Origin: Bacteroidota bacterium
GTDB lineage: Bacteria; Bacteroidota; Bacteroidia; Flavobacteriales_D; Crocinitomicaceae
Assembly: GCA_016866375.1 (NCBI GenBank)
Contig: VGMK01000042.1
Span: 1-13,144 of the forward strand
Reading direction: 5' to 3'
DNA: 13,144 nt
Positions within the stretch are counted from its first letter, which is position 1. Every line of letters begins with the position of its first letter. Below the pieces are notes generated by a model, which was not told the DNA's origin, searched no databases, and worked only from the letters and a program-made list of their open reading frames with translations. The translations under genes and the position numbers were made by a program. Shown piece after piece: positions 1-6,868 of this stretch.

Positions 1-1757
1 ACCACGGAAAAAGCACCTTGGCGGATAGATTATTGCAAATAACAGGTACCATCTCCGACCGTGAAATGCAAGCGCAAGCCTTAGATGATATGGATTTGGA
101 ACGAGAACGTGGAATTACTATTAAAAGCCACGCTATCCAAATGAACTATAAATTCGAAGGACAAGAATACATCCTGAACCTAATTGACACCCCTGGACAC
201 GTAGATTTTTCGTACGAAGTTTCGCGTTCCATTGCTGCATGCGAAGGAGCACTTTTGATTGTTGATGCCTCTCAAGGGATTGAAGCACAAACCATTTCAA
301 ATCTATACTTGGCTTTAGAACACGACCTTGAAATAATTCCTATTCTCAATAAAATGGACTTGCCAGGCGCAATGCCTGAAGAAGTTTCGGATCAAATAAT
401 AGATTTAATTGGCTGTGATATTGAGGATATTATTCCTGCATCAGGAAAAACAGGTTTAGGTGTAGATAAAATTTTAGAGGCTGTAATTAAGCGTATCCCC
501 GCTCCAAAAGGAAATGAAAACGCTCCACTGCAGGCCATGATTTTTGATTCTGTATTTAATCCCTTTCGCGGAATTATTGCGTATTACAGGATCAGAAACG
601 GTGTTTTAAGAAAAGGAGACAAAGTTCGATTTTTCAATACAGGTAGAGACTACAATGCGGATGAAATCGGAATATTAAAAATGGATTTATCCCCAAAGAA
701 CACGGTTGGAACGGGTGACGTCGGTTATATAATCTCTGGTATTAAACAAGCCAAAGAAGTAAAGGTTGGAGACACCATAACGCTTACAGAAAATCCGTGC
801 GATGCTGCGATTAAAGGATTTGAGGACGTGAAACCCATGGTATTTGCGGGTATATATCCTGTAGATACCGAAGATTATGAGGAATTGCGTTATTCAATGG
901 AAAAATTACAATTAAATGACTCTTCCTTAGTTTTTGAACCAGAATCTTCGGCGGCACTTGGTTTTGGGTTTCGATGTGGTTTTCTGGGAATGTTGCACAT
1001 GGAAATTATTCAAGAACGTTTAGAGCGAGAATTCAACATGACAGTAATAACAACTGTTCCAAACGTTTCCTACAAAGCTTACATGAAAAAAAATCCAGAA
1101 AAGGAACTTATCGTAAACAATCCCTCGGAGCTTCCTGATCCTGCTGGAATCGATCGTATTGAGGAACCATGTATCAAAGCACAGGTCATAACAAAATCTG
1201 AATATGTTGGCTCCATAATGACATTATGCATTGAAAAAAGAGGAAATCTGAAAAATCAGATATACCTCACTCAAGACCGGGTAGAGATAACTTTTGAAAT
1301 GCCCCTCGCAGAAATCGTTTTTGATTTTTATGACCGATTGAAAACAGTTTCCAGAGGTTACGCCTCCTTTGATTATTATCCAATTGGATACCTTGAGTCA
1401 GATCTCGTAAAAATGGATTTGCTCTTGAATGGCGAACAAGTTGATGCACTTTCTGCACTCGTACACCGCAGTAACGCTTTTGACCTCGGTAAGAAAATTT
1501 GTATTAAACTTCGTGAATTGATACCGCGTCAACAATTTGAAATTCCGATACAGGCAGCCGTTGGAGCAAAGGTAATCGCAAGAGAAACCATCAAAGCACT
1601 TAGAAAAGATGTTACGGCCAAATGCTACGGTGGTGATATTACGCGGAAACGAAAATTATTAGAAAAACAAAAAGAAGGTAAAAAACGTATGCGCCAAGTT
1701 GGCCGTGTTGAGGTGCCCCAAGAAGCCTTTTTAGCAGTATTAAAACTTAACGACTAA
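1..1757 (+). CDS. lepA: Elongation factor 4 (LepA), 5' end cut off by window edge
   Basis: Translational GTPase EF4/LepA, which binds the ribosome and is linked to back-translocation and 30S maturation. The reading frame is open from the first complete codon at base 3, which gives HGKSTLADRL, the G1 P-loop; the TTG at 18 is therefore an internal Leu codon, not a start. About 14 N-terminal residues should lie upstream, judging by E. coli LepA (599 aa). Further GTPase motifs are RERGITIK (102-125), DTPGHVDF (186-209) and NKMD (348-359). The LepA-specific C-terminal domain closes the protein, with CYGGDITRKRKLLEKQKEGK and then VGRVEVPQEAFLAVL near 1620-1745. It is full length at the 3' end and ends in TAA. 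It is probably the first visible gene of a + strand run with the next three, since only 10 nt separate it from the next start. The family assignment is secure. Confidence 0.97.
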   Translation, partial: HGKSTLADRLLQITGTISDREMQAQALDDMDLERERGITIKSHAIQMNYKFEGQEYILNLIDTPGHVDFSYEVSRSIAACEGALLIVDASQGIEAQTISNLYLALEHDLEIIPILNKMDLPGAMPEEVSDQIIDLIGCDIEDIIPASGKTGLGVDKILEAVIKRIPAPKGNENAPLQAMIFDSVFNPFRGIIAYYRIRNGVLRKGDKVRFFNTGRDYNADEIGILKMDLSPKNTVGTGDVGYIISGIKQAKEVKVGDTITLTENPCDAAIKGFEDVKPMVFAGIYPVDTEDYEELRYSMEKLQLNDSSLVFEPESSAALGFGFRCGFLGMLHMEIIQERLEREFNMTVITTVPNVSYKAYMKKNPEKELIVNNPSELPDPAGIDRIEEPCIKAQVITKSEYVGSIMTLCIEKRGNLKNQIYLTQDRVEITFEMPLAEIVFDFYDRLKTVSRGYASFDYYPIGYLESDLVKMDLLLNGEQVDALSALVHRSNAFDLGKKICIKLRELIPRQQFEIPIQAAVGAKVIARETIKALRKDVTAKCYGGDITRKRKLLEKQKEGKKRMRQVGRVEVPQEAFLAVLKLND

Positions 1758-1767
1758 AACGAATATT

Positions 1768-2205
1768 ATGAATACTTTTTTAACAAGCATGCACTCAGGA
1801 TTGAGATGGATTGTTCTTCTTCTTTTAATCTATTCTATTGCAAACGCAATCATTCGAAGAAATACCTACGAAAAGAAAGATCGACTTTTGTATATGTTCA
1901 CCATGGTTAGTATGCACATTCAATTGCTCATTGGTTTAGTGCTTTACTTTTTCATTTCTGGAAAGGTTACTTTCCACCCTGGATGGATAACAGCGGCACA
2001 ACATAGATTTTATGGCATGGAACACCTCGTCGGTATGATCTTGGCAATTGCCTTGGTAACTATCGGACATATTGCTTCTAAGAAACAAATCGAGTCCAGT
2101 ACTAAACATAAACGAATTCTCGTATGGTATTCAATAGGTTTAATTTTAGTCCTCGCCTTTATTCCATGGCCTTTTAGAACTGTTTTAGGAGGCCATTGGT
2201 ATTAA
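1768..2205 (+). CDS. Four-helix membrane protein, possible small b-type cytochrome
   Basis: A 145-residue integral membrane protein with about four hydrophobic segments (near residues 11-29, 42-64, 84-102 and 117-136) and no signal peptide. Histidines sit at or in the helices: H9 in MHSGLRW at the start of helix 1, H50 in helix 2, and H86 and H101 at the two ends of helix 3. That arrangement could bind haem, and I recall similar Bacteroidota proteins being labelled cytochrome B, but no single motif proves it. Context supports a redox role: one base after its stop begins a c-type cytochrome lipoprotein. The ATG start is 10 nt after lepA, with no clear Shine-Dalgarno sequence, as is usual in this phylum. 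Seen: helices and histidines. Inferred: haem binding and electron transfer. It could instead be an unrelated small membrane protein. Confidence 0.7.
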   Translation: MNTFLTSMHSGLRWIVLLLLIYSIANAIIRRNTYEKKDRLLYMFTMVSMHIQLLIGLVLYFFISGKVTFHPGWITAAQHRFYGMEHLVGMILAIALVTIGHIASKKQIESSTKHKRILVWYSIGLILVLAFIPWPFRTVLGGHWY

Positions 2206-2206
2206 G

Positions 2207-2530
2207 ATGCGATTCTTATTATTTTTATTATTGACCATCCCTGTCCTATTTTCTTCATGTGAACAGAGCATGGAAGAAATAGAAAAACTTCCTGAAATGG
2301 AACGTGGCAAAGCGCTATATGATGCTAAATGTGTAAGCTGTCATGGTGAGGACGGTAAACTTGGAAGTTCAGGAGCAAAGGATTTAAGCCAGTCAACTCT
2401 TACTGATTCTGAAATTAAGAATAGTATTTTATATGGAAATGAGAATGGTATGCCTCCATTTAAAGATCAGTTAGGAGCAGAAGAAAACCTGGACCTCTTG
2501 GTTGCATACGTCAAATCTCTCCGAAAGTAA
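2207..2530 (+). CDS. Small c-type cytochrome lipoprotein
   Basis: A 107-residue exported mono-haem cytochrome c. Residues 1-17 form a lipoprotein signal peptide ending in a relaxed lipobox (LFSSC), with Cys18 the likely lipidated residue. Mature residues 29-107 are a class I cytochrome c fold: the haem-attachment motif CVSCH is at 42-46 and the probable distal ligand is Met82 in GMPPF. The C-terminal helix (LDLLVAYVKSL) is typical of the family. It should sit on the periplasmic face of a membrane and carry electrons; the partner is unknown. The start codon lies one base after the stop of the multi-helix protein, and its own stop overlaps the hflX start by one base (TAATG), so translation is probably coupled on both sides. 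The cytochrome call is firm; the pathway is not known from the sequence. Confidence 0.9.
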   Translation: MRFLLFLLLTIPVLFSSCEQSMEEIEKLPEMERGKALYDAKCVSCHGEDGKLGSSGAKDLSQSTLTDSEIKNSILYGNENGMPPFKDQLGAEENLDLLVAYVKSLRK

Positions 2531-3717
2531 TGCAAGGACATGTAACTGTTGATGCTACTGAAGAATCGTGCGTTTTAGTTGGGGTCATAACATCTGAAAT
2601 AAACGAAGAAATAGCCAAAGAACACCTTGATGAACTTGAGTTTCTTGCAGAAACTGCTGGTGCTATTAGTGTTGCTAAATTTCTACAAAAACTACCTTAT
2701 CCGAACCCACGTACCTATGTCGGCACGGGAAAAATAGAAGAGATTCGACACTACATTAAAGCTGAAAATATTGAAATGGTCATCTTTGACGATGAACTTT
2801 CTCCCTCGCAGCTTCGAAATATAGAACGAGAATTGGAATGCAAAGTGTTGGATCGCACCATACTAATTCTGGATATTTTTGCCAGTCGTGCAAGAACCTA
2901 TCATGCGAAAACACAAGTTGAATTGGCGCAACTACAGTATATGTTGCCAAGACTTACAAGAATGTGGACGCACCTTGAACGGCAAAAAGGCGGAATAGGT
3001 TTACGCGGCCCGGGAGAATCTCAAATTGAAACCGATCGGCGAATCATTCAACAGCGCATCTCCTTGATGAAGGAACGCTTGAAAGAAATTGACAAGCAAA
3101 TGACGGTGCAGCGAAGTAACCGCGGTCAATTGGTCCGCGTTGCATTGGTTGGGTACACAAATGTTGGAAAGAGTACCTTGATGAATCTCCTTTCTAAATC
3201 AGATGTTTTTGCTGAAAATAAATTGTTCGCAACATTGGATACAACCGTTCGAAAGGTTGTGATTGATAACTTGCCACTTTTACTTACAGATACAGTTGGT
3301 TTTATTCGAAAACTACCTCAACAGTTGATGGAATCTTTCAAATCTACGCTGGATGAGGTGCGTGAAGCCGATCTTTTGGTGCATGTGCTGGACATAGCGC
3401 ATCCTAATTTTGAAGACCATTATTCAGTCGTTACGGAGACCTTGAACGAAATCGATAAAAAAGAAAAGCCGACCATTATCGTCTTCAATAAAATAGATAT
3501 TTATCAGCCAAGTGAACCTTTGAACGAATTAGAGGAGGACTTAACTTCCTTGGATTCCTTGAAAAAATCTTGGATGGCACAAATGAATAACAAAACACGT
3601 TGTGTTTTTATATCCGCTGAGAGTAAGGAAAATATTGATGAACTGAAGCAAGTGGTCTACGAAGAAGTAAAGGAAATATTTAAAATTCGTTACCCCTACA
3701 ACAATTTTCTTTATTGA
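2530..3717 (+). CDS. hflX: Ribosome-associated GTPase HflX
   Basis: A 395-residue GTPase of the HflX family, which binds the 50S subunit and in E. coli splits stalled or stressed 70S ribosomes. The N-terminal HflX domain covers about residues 15-200, with GTGKIEEI at 65-72 and the glycine-rich stretch GLRGPGESQIETDRR at 157-171. The G domain follows: GYTNVGKST (208-216, P-loop), LFATLDTTVR (232-241, switch I), DTVGF (254-258), NKID (320-323) and SAE (362-364). Length is normal for the family. The ATG overlaps the stop of the cytochrome gene by one base, so it is probably last in the lepA transcript. Its final 7 bases overlap the 3' end of the opposite-strand hpf. No terminator hairpin is visible after its stop. 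Start and family are both well supported. Confidence 0.97.
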   Translation: MQGHVTVDATEESCVLVGVITSEINEEIAKEHLDELEFLAETAGAISVAKFLQKLPYPNPRTYVGTGKIEEIRHYIKAENIEMVIFDDELSPSQLRNIERELECKVLDRTILILDIFASRARTYHAKTQVELAQLQYMLPRLTRMWTHLERQKGGIGLRGPGESQIETDRRIIQQRISLMKERLKEIDKQMTVQRSNRGQLVRVALVGYTNVGKSTLMNLLSKSDVFAENKLFATLDTTVRKVVIDNLPLLLTDTVGFIRKLPQQLMESFKSTLDEVREADLLVHVLDIAHPNFEDHYSVVTETLNEIDKKEKPTIIVFNKIDIYQPSEPLNELEEDLTSLDSLKKSWMAQMNNKTRCVFISAESKENIDELKQVVYEEVKEIFKIRYPYNNFLY

Positions 3718-4004
3718 TGCTTTTCTTTTTCTTTGATAATTTGTTTTTTTAAGGCATCAATTGCTTCATCTGTAGCTTCCTCAAAAGATTTACATTGTCT
3801 TTTTGCGAAAAACTCCTTTCCTGGCACGGAGAGCTTAATTTCTGTAATTTTATTCTCTTTTTCCCTGTCCTTGTCTAAACGCAAAAAAACCTCAGCTGAA
3901 ATAACTTGTTGATTTAAAAGTTCTAATTTATTCAGCTTTTCTTGGATAAAATTCAACAGTTTTTTATCCGCCTTGAAATGAATGGAATGCATTTGTGTTA
4001 CCAT
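3711..4004 (-). CDS. hpf: Ribosome hibernation-promoting factor, short HPF/RaiA type
   Basis: A 97-residue protein of the HPF/YfiA family, which sits in the 30S decoding channel and inactivates ribosomes in slow growth. Family features are an N-terminal strand (HSIHFKADKKLLNFI), an acidic/basic middle strand (SAEVFLRLDKD) and a closing helix (SFEEATDEAIDALKKQI). It is the short form, lacking the long-HPF C-terminal dimerisation domain. The open frame reaches a GTG at 4010, but I prefer the ATG at 4004, which gives MVTQMHSIHF, the length typical of Bacteroidota homologues. That start is 6 nt after the xerC stop, so the two are probably co-transcribed. Its 3' end overlaps hflX, which encodes another ribosome-acting factor. 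I see no separate promoter. Confidence 0.93.
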   Translation of the reverse strand: MVTQMHSIHFKADKKLLNFIQEKLNKLELLNQQVISAEVFLRLDKDREKENKITEIKLSVPGKEFFAKRQCKSFEEATDEAIDALKKQIIKEKEKHQ

Positions 4005-4010
4005 AAGCAC

Positions 4011-4880
4011 TTATTTATGTCCCCGGGGATGAGCCTGCAAGTAAATTTGAGTAAGTTTCGCAAACGAATTATGGGTATATACCTGCGTTGCAGACAGATT
4101 TGCATGACCAAGTAAATCCTTTAATGTTTCTAATCCTGAACCCCTATTCAACATGTGAGTTGCAAAGGTATGACGCAATACATGCGGACTTTTCTTATCC
4201 AAATTCGTTATGATACTAAGGTAATAATTTATTTTTCGATAAACAAAAGCTGGATACATTTTCGCACCGTTCTTCAAGACCAATAGAACTTGCGTATCTC
4301 CATATAATTTCCTTTTAGTAACGAGAAAAATTTGAATCAAAGAAAATAAGTTTTTTGAGATTGGAATGAGGCGCTCCTTGTTTCTTTTACCTAAAACTTT
4401 AATTCTTCCGTCAATAATGTCTGAATCTTTCAAATGAATTAATTCGCTAGAACGAATTCCTGTTTGATAAAATATTTCGAACATCAATTGATCGCGTTTG
4501 CCTTCAAAATCCTCACCAAAGACACCCTCAATTCGTTCGGGCTTCAATTCGCTTTCTTTGGCAAAAACAGGCAAGCGCTTTTCGTTTTTTGGACCTTGAA
4601 TTTTCTGAATAGGATTATGACTCATTAAACCCTCTTTCCTCAACCACTTGTAAAAAGTTCTTAAACAAGCTAACTTCCGATTGACAGATTTATTTGTTAT
4701 TCCAATTTCTATGAGGTTAACTATCCAAGAACGCACATGGAGGTGTTTAACAGACAATACATCCAATTGATTCTCCTCGAGAAAGAGTTCGAACTGCGAG
4801 AGATCTTGATCATATGCCAAGGTGGTATGATCCGAGTACCGCTTTTCAAATGTTAAATAATGAATAAATTTTTCACGCAT
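4011..4880 (-). CDS. xerC: Tyrosine recombinase, XerC/XerD type
   Basis: A 289-residue site-specific recombinase. The N-terminal SAM-like core-binding domain covers about residues 1-90 (RYSDHTTLAYDQDLSQFELF) and the catalytic domain about 105-285. All expected active-site residues are present: Arg143 (TGIRSSEL), Lys165 (KVLGKRNKER), His233 and Arg236 (HVLRHTFATH), His259 (LLGHANL) and the nucleophile Tyr268 (TQVYTH). The size and the rpsU-xerC-hpf setting point to a chromosomal Xer protein that resolves chromosome dimers at dif, not to an integrase of a mobile element; no att sites or phage genes are nearby. XerC and XerD cannot be told apart safely here. The ATG lies directly after the T-run of a terminator-like hairpin, so its expression may depend on read-through from rpsU or on an unseen promoter. 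Confidence 0.92.
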   Translation of the reverse strand: MREKFIHYLTFEKRYSDHTTLAYDQDLSQFELFLEENQLDVLSVKHLHVRSWIVNLIEIGITNKSVNRKLACLRTFYKWLRKEGLMSHNPIQKIQGPKNEKRLPVFAKESELKPERIEGVFGEDFEGKRDQLMFEIFYQTGIRSSELIHLKDSDIIDGRIKVLGKRNKERLIPISKNLFSLIQIFLVTKRKLYGDTQVLLVLKNGAKMYPAFVYRKINYYLSIITNLDKKSPHVLRHTFATHMLNRGSGLETLKDLLGHANLSATQVYTHNSFAKLTQIYLQAHPRGHK

Positions 4881-4903
4881 AAAAAAAGGAGCTTGGCTCC
4901 TTT
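4881..4903 (-). terminator. Intrinsic terminator or attenuator between rpsU and xerC
   Basis: Bases 4885-4892 and 4896-4903 form a perfect 8-bp inverted repeat (AAAGGAGC / GCTCCTTT) around a 3-nt loop. Read on the - strand, the hairpin ends in seven T residues (4881-4887 as A on the + strand, three of them shared with the stem). It lies 24 bp past the rpsU stop and its T-run touches the xerC ATG (4878-4880). The form is that of a Rho-independent terminator. Inference: it ends most rpsU transcripts and lets a fraction through to xerC and hpf, or it masks the xerC start. Confidence 0.8.
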
Positions 4904-4927
4904 AACGTATGTTCTTTTCTAAAGTTA

Positions 4928-5119
4928 CTACAATTGTTGTGATTGCATTCTTTGCTTGTATGCTGCTTTGATAACTTCTTGACGACGAGCTACAGAAGGC
5001 TTTTCAAATTCTTTTCTATTTCTTAGCTCTTTCATCACGTTTGTTTTTTCATACTTCTTCTTGTACTTTTTCAACGCTTTTTCGATATTTTCACCTTCTT
5101 TAATCGGAATTATCAGCAT
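4928..5119 (-). CDS. rpsU: 30S ribosomal protein bS21
   Basis: A 63-residue bS21 protein with the Bacteroidota-type start MLIIPIKEGENIEKALKKY, a basic middle (ELRNRKEFEKPS) and the KAAYKQRMQSQQL tail. The open frame continues 15 codons upstream, but that extension matches nothing in bS21 and overlaps the promoter; the ATG at 5119 is the family start. bS21 sits near the 3' end of 16S rRNA, and in Bacteroidota it helps to hide the anti-Shine-Dalgarno sequence. The gene has its own promoter (5154-5183) just beyond the acyl-CoA dehydrogenase stop, giving a leader of about 25-30 nt. The leader contains TAGAAAG (5124-5130), complementary to a CUUUCUA-type 16S tail but only 4 nt from the ATG, so a regulatory role is uncertain. 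A terminator hairpin follows the gene. Confidence 0.96.
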   Translation of the reverse strand: MLIIPIKEGENIEKALKKYKKKYEKTNVMKELRNRKEFEKPSVARRQEVIKAAYKQRMQSQQL

Positions 5120-5153
5120 ATAACTTTCTATTTTTAAAATTAACTTTGGGCGA

Positions 5154-5183
5154 CAAAGATACAATATTATCCTTAATTCACAA
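5154..5183 (-). promoter_or_regulatory. Bacteroidota-type promoter for rpsU
   Basis: Read on the - strand, TTG (5183-5181) is followed by 19 nt and then TATCTTTG (5161-5154). This matches the Bacteroidota housekeeping sigma consensus, a -33 TTG/TTTG and a -7 TAnnTTTG at 19-21 nt spacing. Transcription would begin around 5147, leaving a leader of roughly 28 nt before the rpsU ATG. It lies between the acyl-CoA dehydrogenase stop (5187-5189) and rpsU, where a promoter is expected. Confidence 0.75.
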
Positions 5184-5186
5184 GAA

Positions 5187-6326
5187 CTACCTCAAAATTT
5201 CTCGTGATATTACTATTTTTTGAATTTCAGATGTACCCTCGCCAATAGTCATCAGTTTTGCATCCCTCAAATACTTTTCAGCGGGATATTCCTTCGTGTA
5301 TCCATAACCTCCCATTATTTGAACGGCTTCGTTACCACACTTTACGGCAACTTCAGATGCATAATACTTTGCGTAAGCACCATACTTAGTGACGGGAAGT
5401 TTTTTATTTTTAAAGTAGGCTGCTTGCATGGTGAGTAATTCTGCTGCCTCCACCTGCGTTGCCATATCCGCCAGTTTGAATCCAACGGCTTGGAAATGAG
5501 CAATCGGCTGGCCAAACTGCTCTCTTTCTTTGGCATATTTGAGCGAAGCTTCGTGCGCGCCTCTTGCGATACCACAACTTAAACTCGCAATAGAAATTCT
5601 ACCTCCATCCAACACTTGCATCGCTTGACGAAAACCAGTACCCACTTGACCAATAACATTTTCCTCTGGAATTCGCACATTATCAAAAATCAATTCTGCC
5701 GTTTCGCTTGCCCTCACCCCTAATTTATCCTTAATCTTTACTGCCGAAAATCCGGGAGTTCCTTTTTCAATTATAAATGCTGTTATCCCATTGGAATCTA
5801 ACAATTCTCCTGTCCTAATTAAAACCACGGAAATATCACCTGATAATCCGTGTGTAATCCAATTCTTAGTCCCATTAAGAACCCAATGATTGCCTTCCTT
5901 GACGGCAGTAGTTTTCATTCGCATGGCATCGGAACCTGTATTCGGCTCTGTCAATCCCCAAGCTCCAATCCATTCGCCGGATGCTAATTTTGGTAAATAT
6001 TTTCTTTTTTGGACCTCACTTCCATGGTAATAAATATGACCTGTACAAAGAGAATTGTGTGCCGCTACACTCAAACCAACACCTCCACACACTCTTCCTA
6101 ATTCCATCAACGCTGTAGCATATTCAAAATACGAAAACCCTGAACCCCCGTATTCTTCTGGAATAAAGATCCCTAACAAACCCAATTCTCCCATTTTTTT
6201 CATGGTTTCCAAAGGAAAATATTCCTCATCGTCCCATTTTTTCATATTCGGACGGATTTCTTTTTCTGCAAAATCACGCACCATCTGTGCGATCATTAAT
6301 TGTGTTTCATTCAACTCGAAATTCAT
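5187..6326 (-). CDS. Acyl-CoA dehydrogenase
   Basis: A 379-residue FAD flavoenzyme of the acyl-CoA dehydrogenase family, which forms the 2,3-double bond of an acyl-CoA and passes electrons to ETF. The N-terminal helical domain is at about 1-118. The flavin signature GAWGLTEPNTGSDA is at 121-134, and the middle beta domain contains NGTKNWITHG. The C-terminal helical domain holds the second signature, QIMGGYGYTKEYPAEKYLRD. The likely catalytic base is Glu363 in GEGTSEIQ, the position used by short- and medium-chain and 2-methyl-branched enzymes, not the helix-G position of isovaleryl- or long-chain types. Chain-length preference cannot be read from this; butyryl-CoA or branched-chain substrates are reasonable guesses. 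The ATG lies 10 nt after the apt stop, so it is probably last in the transporter-comEA-apt transcript. The stop is TAG. Confidence 0.95.
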   Translation of the reverse strand: MNFELNETQLMIAQMVRDFAEKEIRPNMKKWDDEEYFPLETMKKMGELGLLGIFIPEEYGGSGFSYFEYATALMELGRVCGGVGLSVAAHNSLCTGHIYYHGSEVQKRKYLPKLASGEWIGAWGLTEPNTGSDAMRMKTTAVKEGNHWVLNGTKNWITHGLSGDISVVLIRTGELLDSNGITAFIIEKGTPGFSAVKIKDKLGVRASETAELIFDNVRIPEENVIGQVGTGFRQAMQVLDGGRISIASLSCGIARGAHEASLKYAKEREQFGQPIAHFQAVGFKLADMATQVEAAELLTMQAAYFKNKKLPVTKYGAYAKYYASEVAVKCGNEAVQIMGGYGYTKEYPAEKYLRDAKLMTIGEGTSEIQKIVISREILR

Positions 6327-6336
6327 GCAGATTTAT

Positions 6337-6867
6337 TTAAAAACGGGCTAAATTAATAATATTAGAAGAAAGCTTATTTAATTTTTCCTCTCCATTCAAA
6401 AAACTCAAAGCTACCAAGAAGTTGAATCCAGCTAATTTTCCTCCACAGCGTGAAATTAAATTAGCTGCCGCCTCGGCGGAACCACCTGTTGCGAGTAAAT
6501 CATCGTGAATCAAAATACGCTGGCCGCTGCTTACAGCATCCTCGTGCAATTCAATCGTGGAGGAACCATACTCCAATTCGTAAGAAAAACTTATTTTTTT
6601 GTAGGGTAATTTCCCCTCTTTGCGAATTAATATAAAGGGAACACCAAGTCGCATGGCTAGAGGATACCCAAATAAAAAACCTCTACTCTCGATGCCGGCA
6701 ACACCTTGAATATTTTGATCTTTATATAATCCAACCAGATAGTCCAATATCTCATTGGAGGTTACAGGATCCAACATGATCGTCGAAATATCCTTGAATA
6801 AAATTCCAGGCTTAGGGAAATCTGGAACATCTCGAATTATTGTTTTTAATTTTTCTTCTAAATTCAT
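6337..6867 (-). CDS. apt: Adenine phosphoribosyltransferase
   Basis: A 176-residue type I phosphoribosyltransferase that makes AMP from adenine and PRPP (purine salvage, cytosol). The PRPP-binding loop is at 117-129, RILIHDDLLATGG, with His121 where many relatives have Val or Thr. The APRT hallmarks are also present: DFPKPGILFKDI at 16-27, GIESRGFLFG at 58-67 and RKEGKLPYK at 82-90 in the flexible loop. Length is normal. The ATG is one base after the stop of the ComEA-like gene and the stop is 10 nt before the acyl-CoA dehydrogenase, which fits an operon with no obvious metabolic theme. Confidence 0.96.
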   Translation of the reverse strand: MNLEEKLKTIIRDVPDFPKPGILFKDISTIMLDPVTSNEILDYLVGLYKDQNIQGVAGIESRGFLFGYPLAMRLGVPFILIRKEGKLPYKKISFSYELEYGSSTIELHEDAVSSGQRILIHDDLLATGGSAEAAANLISRCGGKLAGFNFLVALSFLNGEEKLNKLSSNIINLARF

Positions 6868-6868
6868 G

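Noticed and set aside
18..20. TTG at 18 as the lepA start codon
   Set aside because: The frame is open upstream and encodes HGKST, the P-loop of the same protein, so the gene is cut by the window edge.
4011..4880. Integrase of a mobile element
   Set aside because: Size, the rpsU-hpf setting and the lack of att repeats, tRNA or phage genes fit a housekeeping Xer recombinase.
5124..5130. TAGAAAG before rpsU as an extended Shine-Dalgarno autoregulation site
   Set aside because: It is complementary to a CUUUCUA-type 16S tail, but it is only 4 nt from the ATG and lacks the GGAGG core, so the support is weak.
5144..5158. CTTTG/CAAAG inverted repeat near the rpsU promoter
   Set aside because: Only 5 bp and it overlaps the -7 element; likely chance.
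5120..5164. N-terminal extension of bS21 by 15 residues
   Set aside because: The extension has no bS21 similarity and overlaps the promoter; MLIIPIKEGENIEKAL is the family start.
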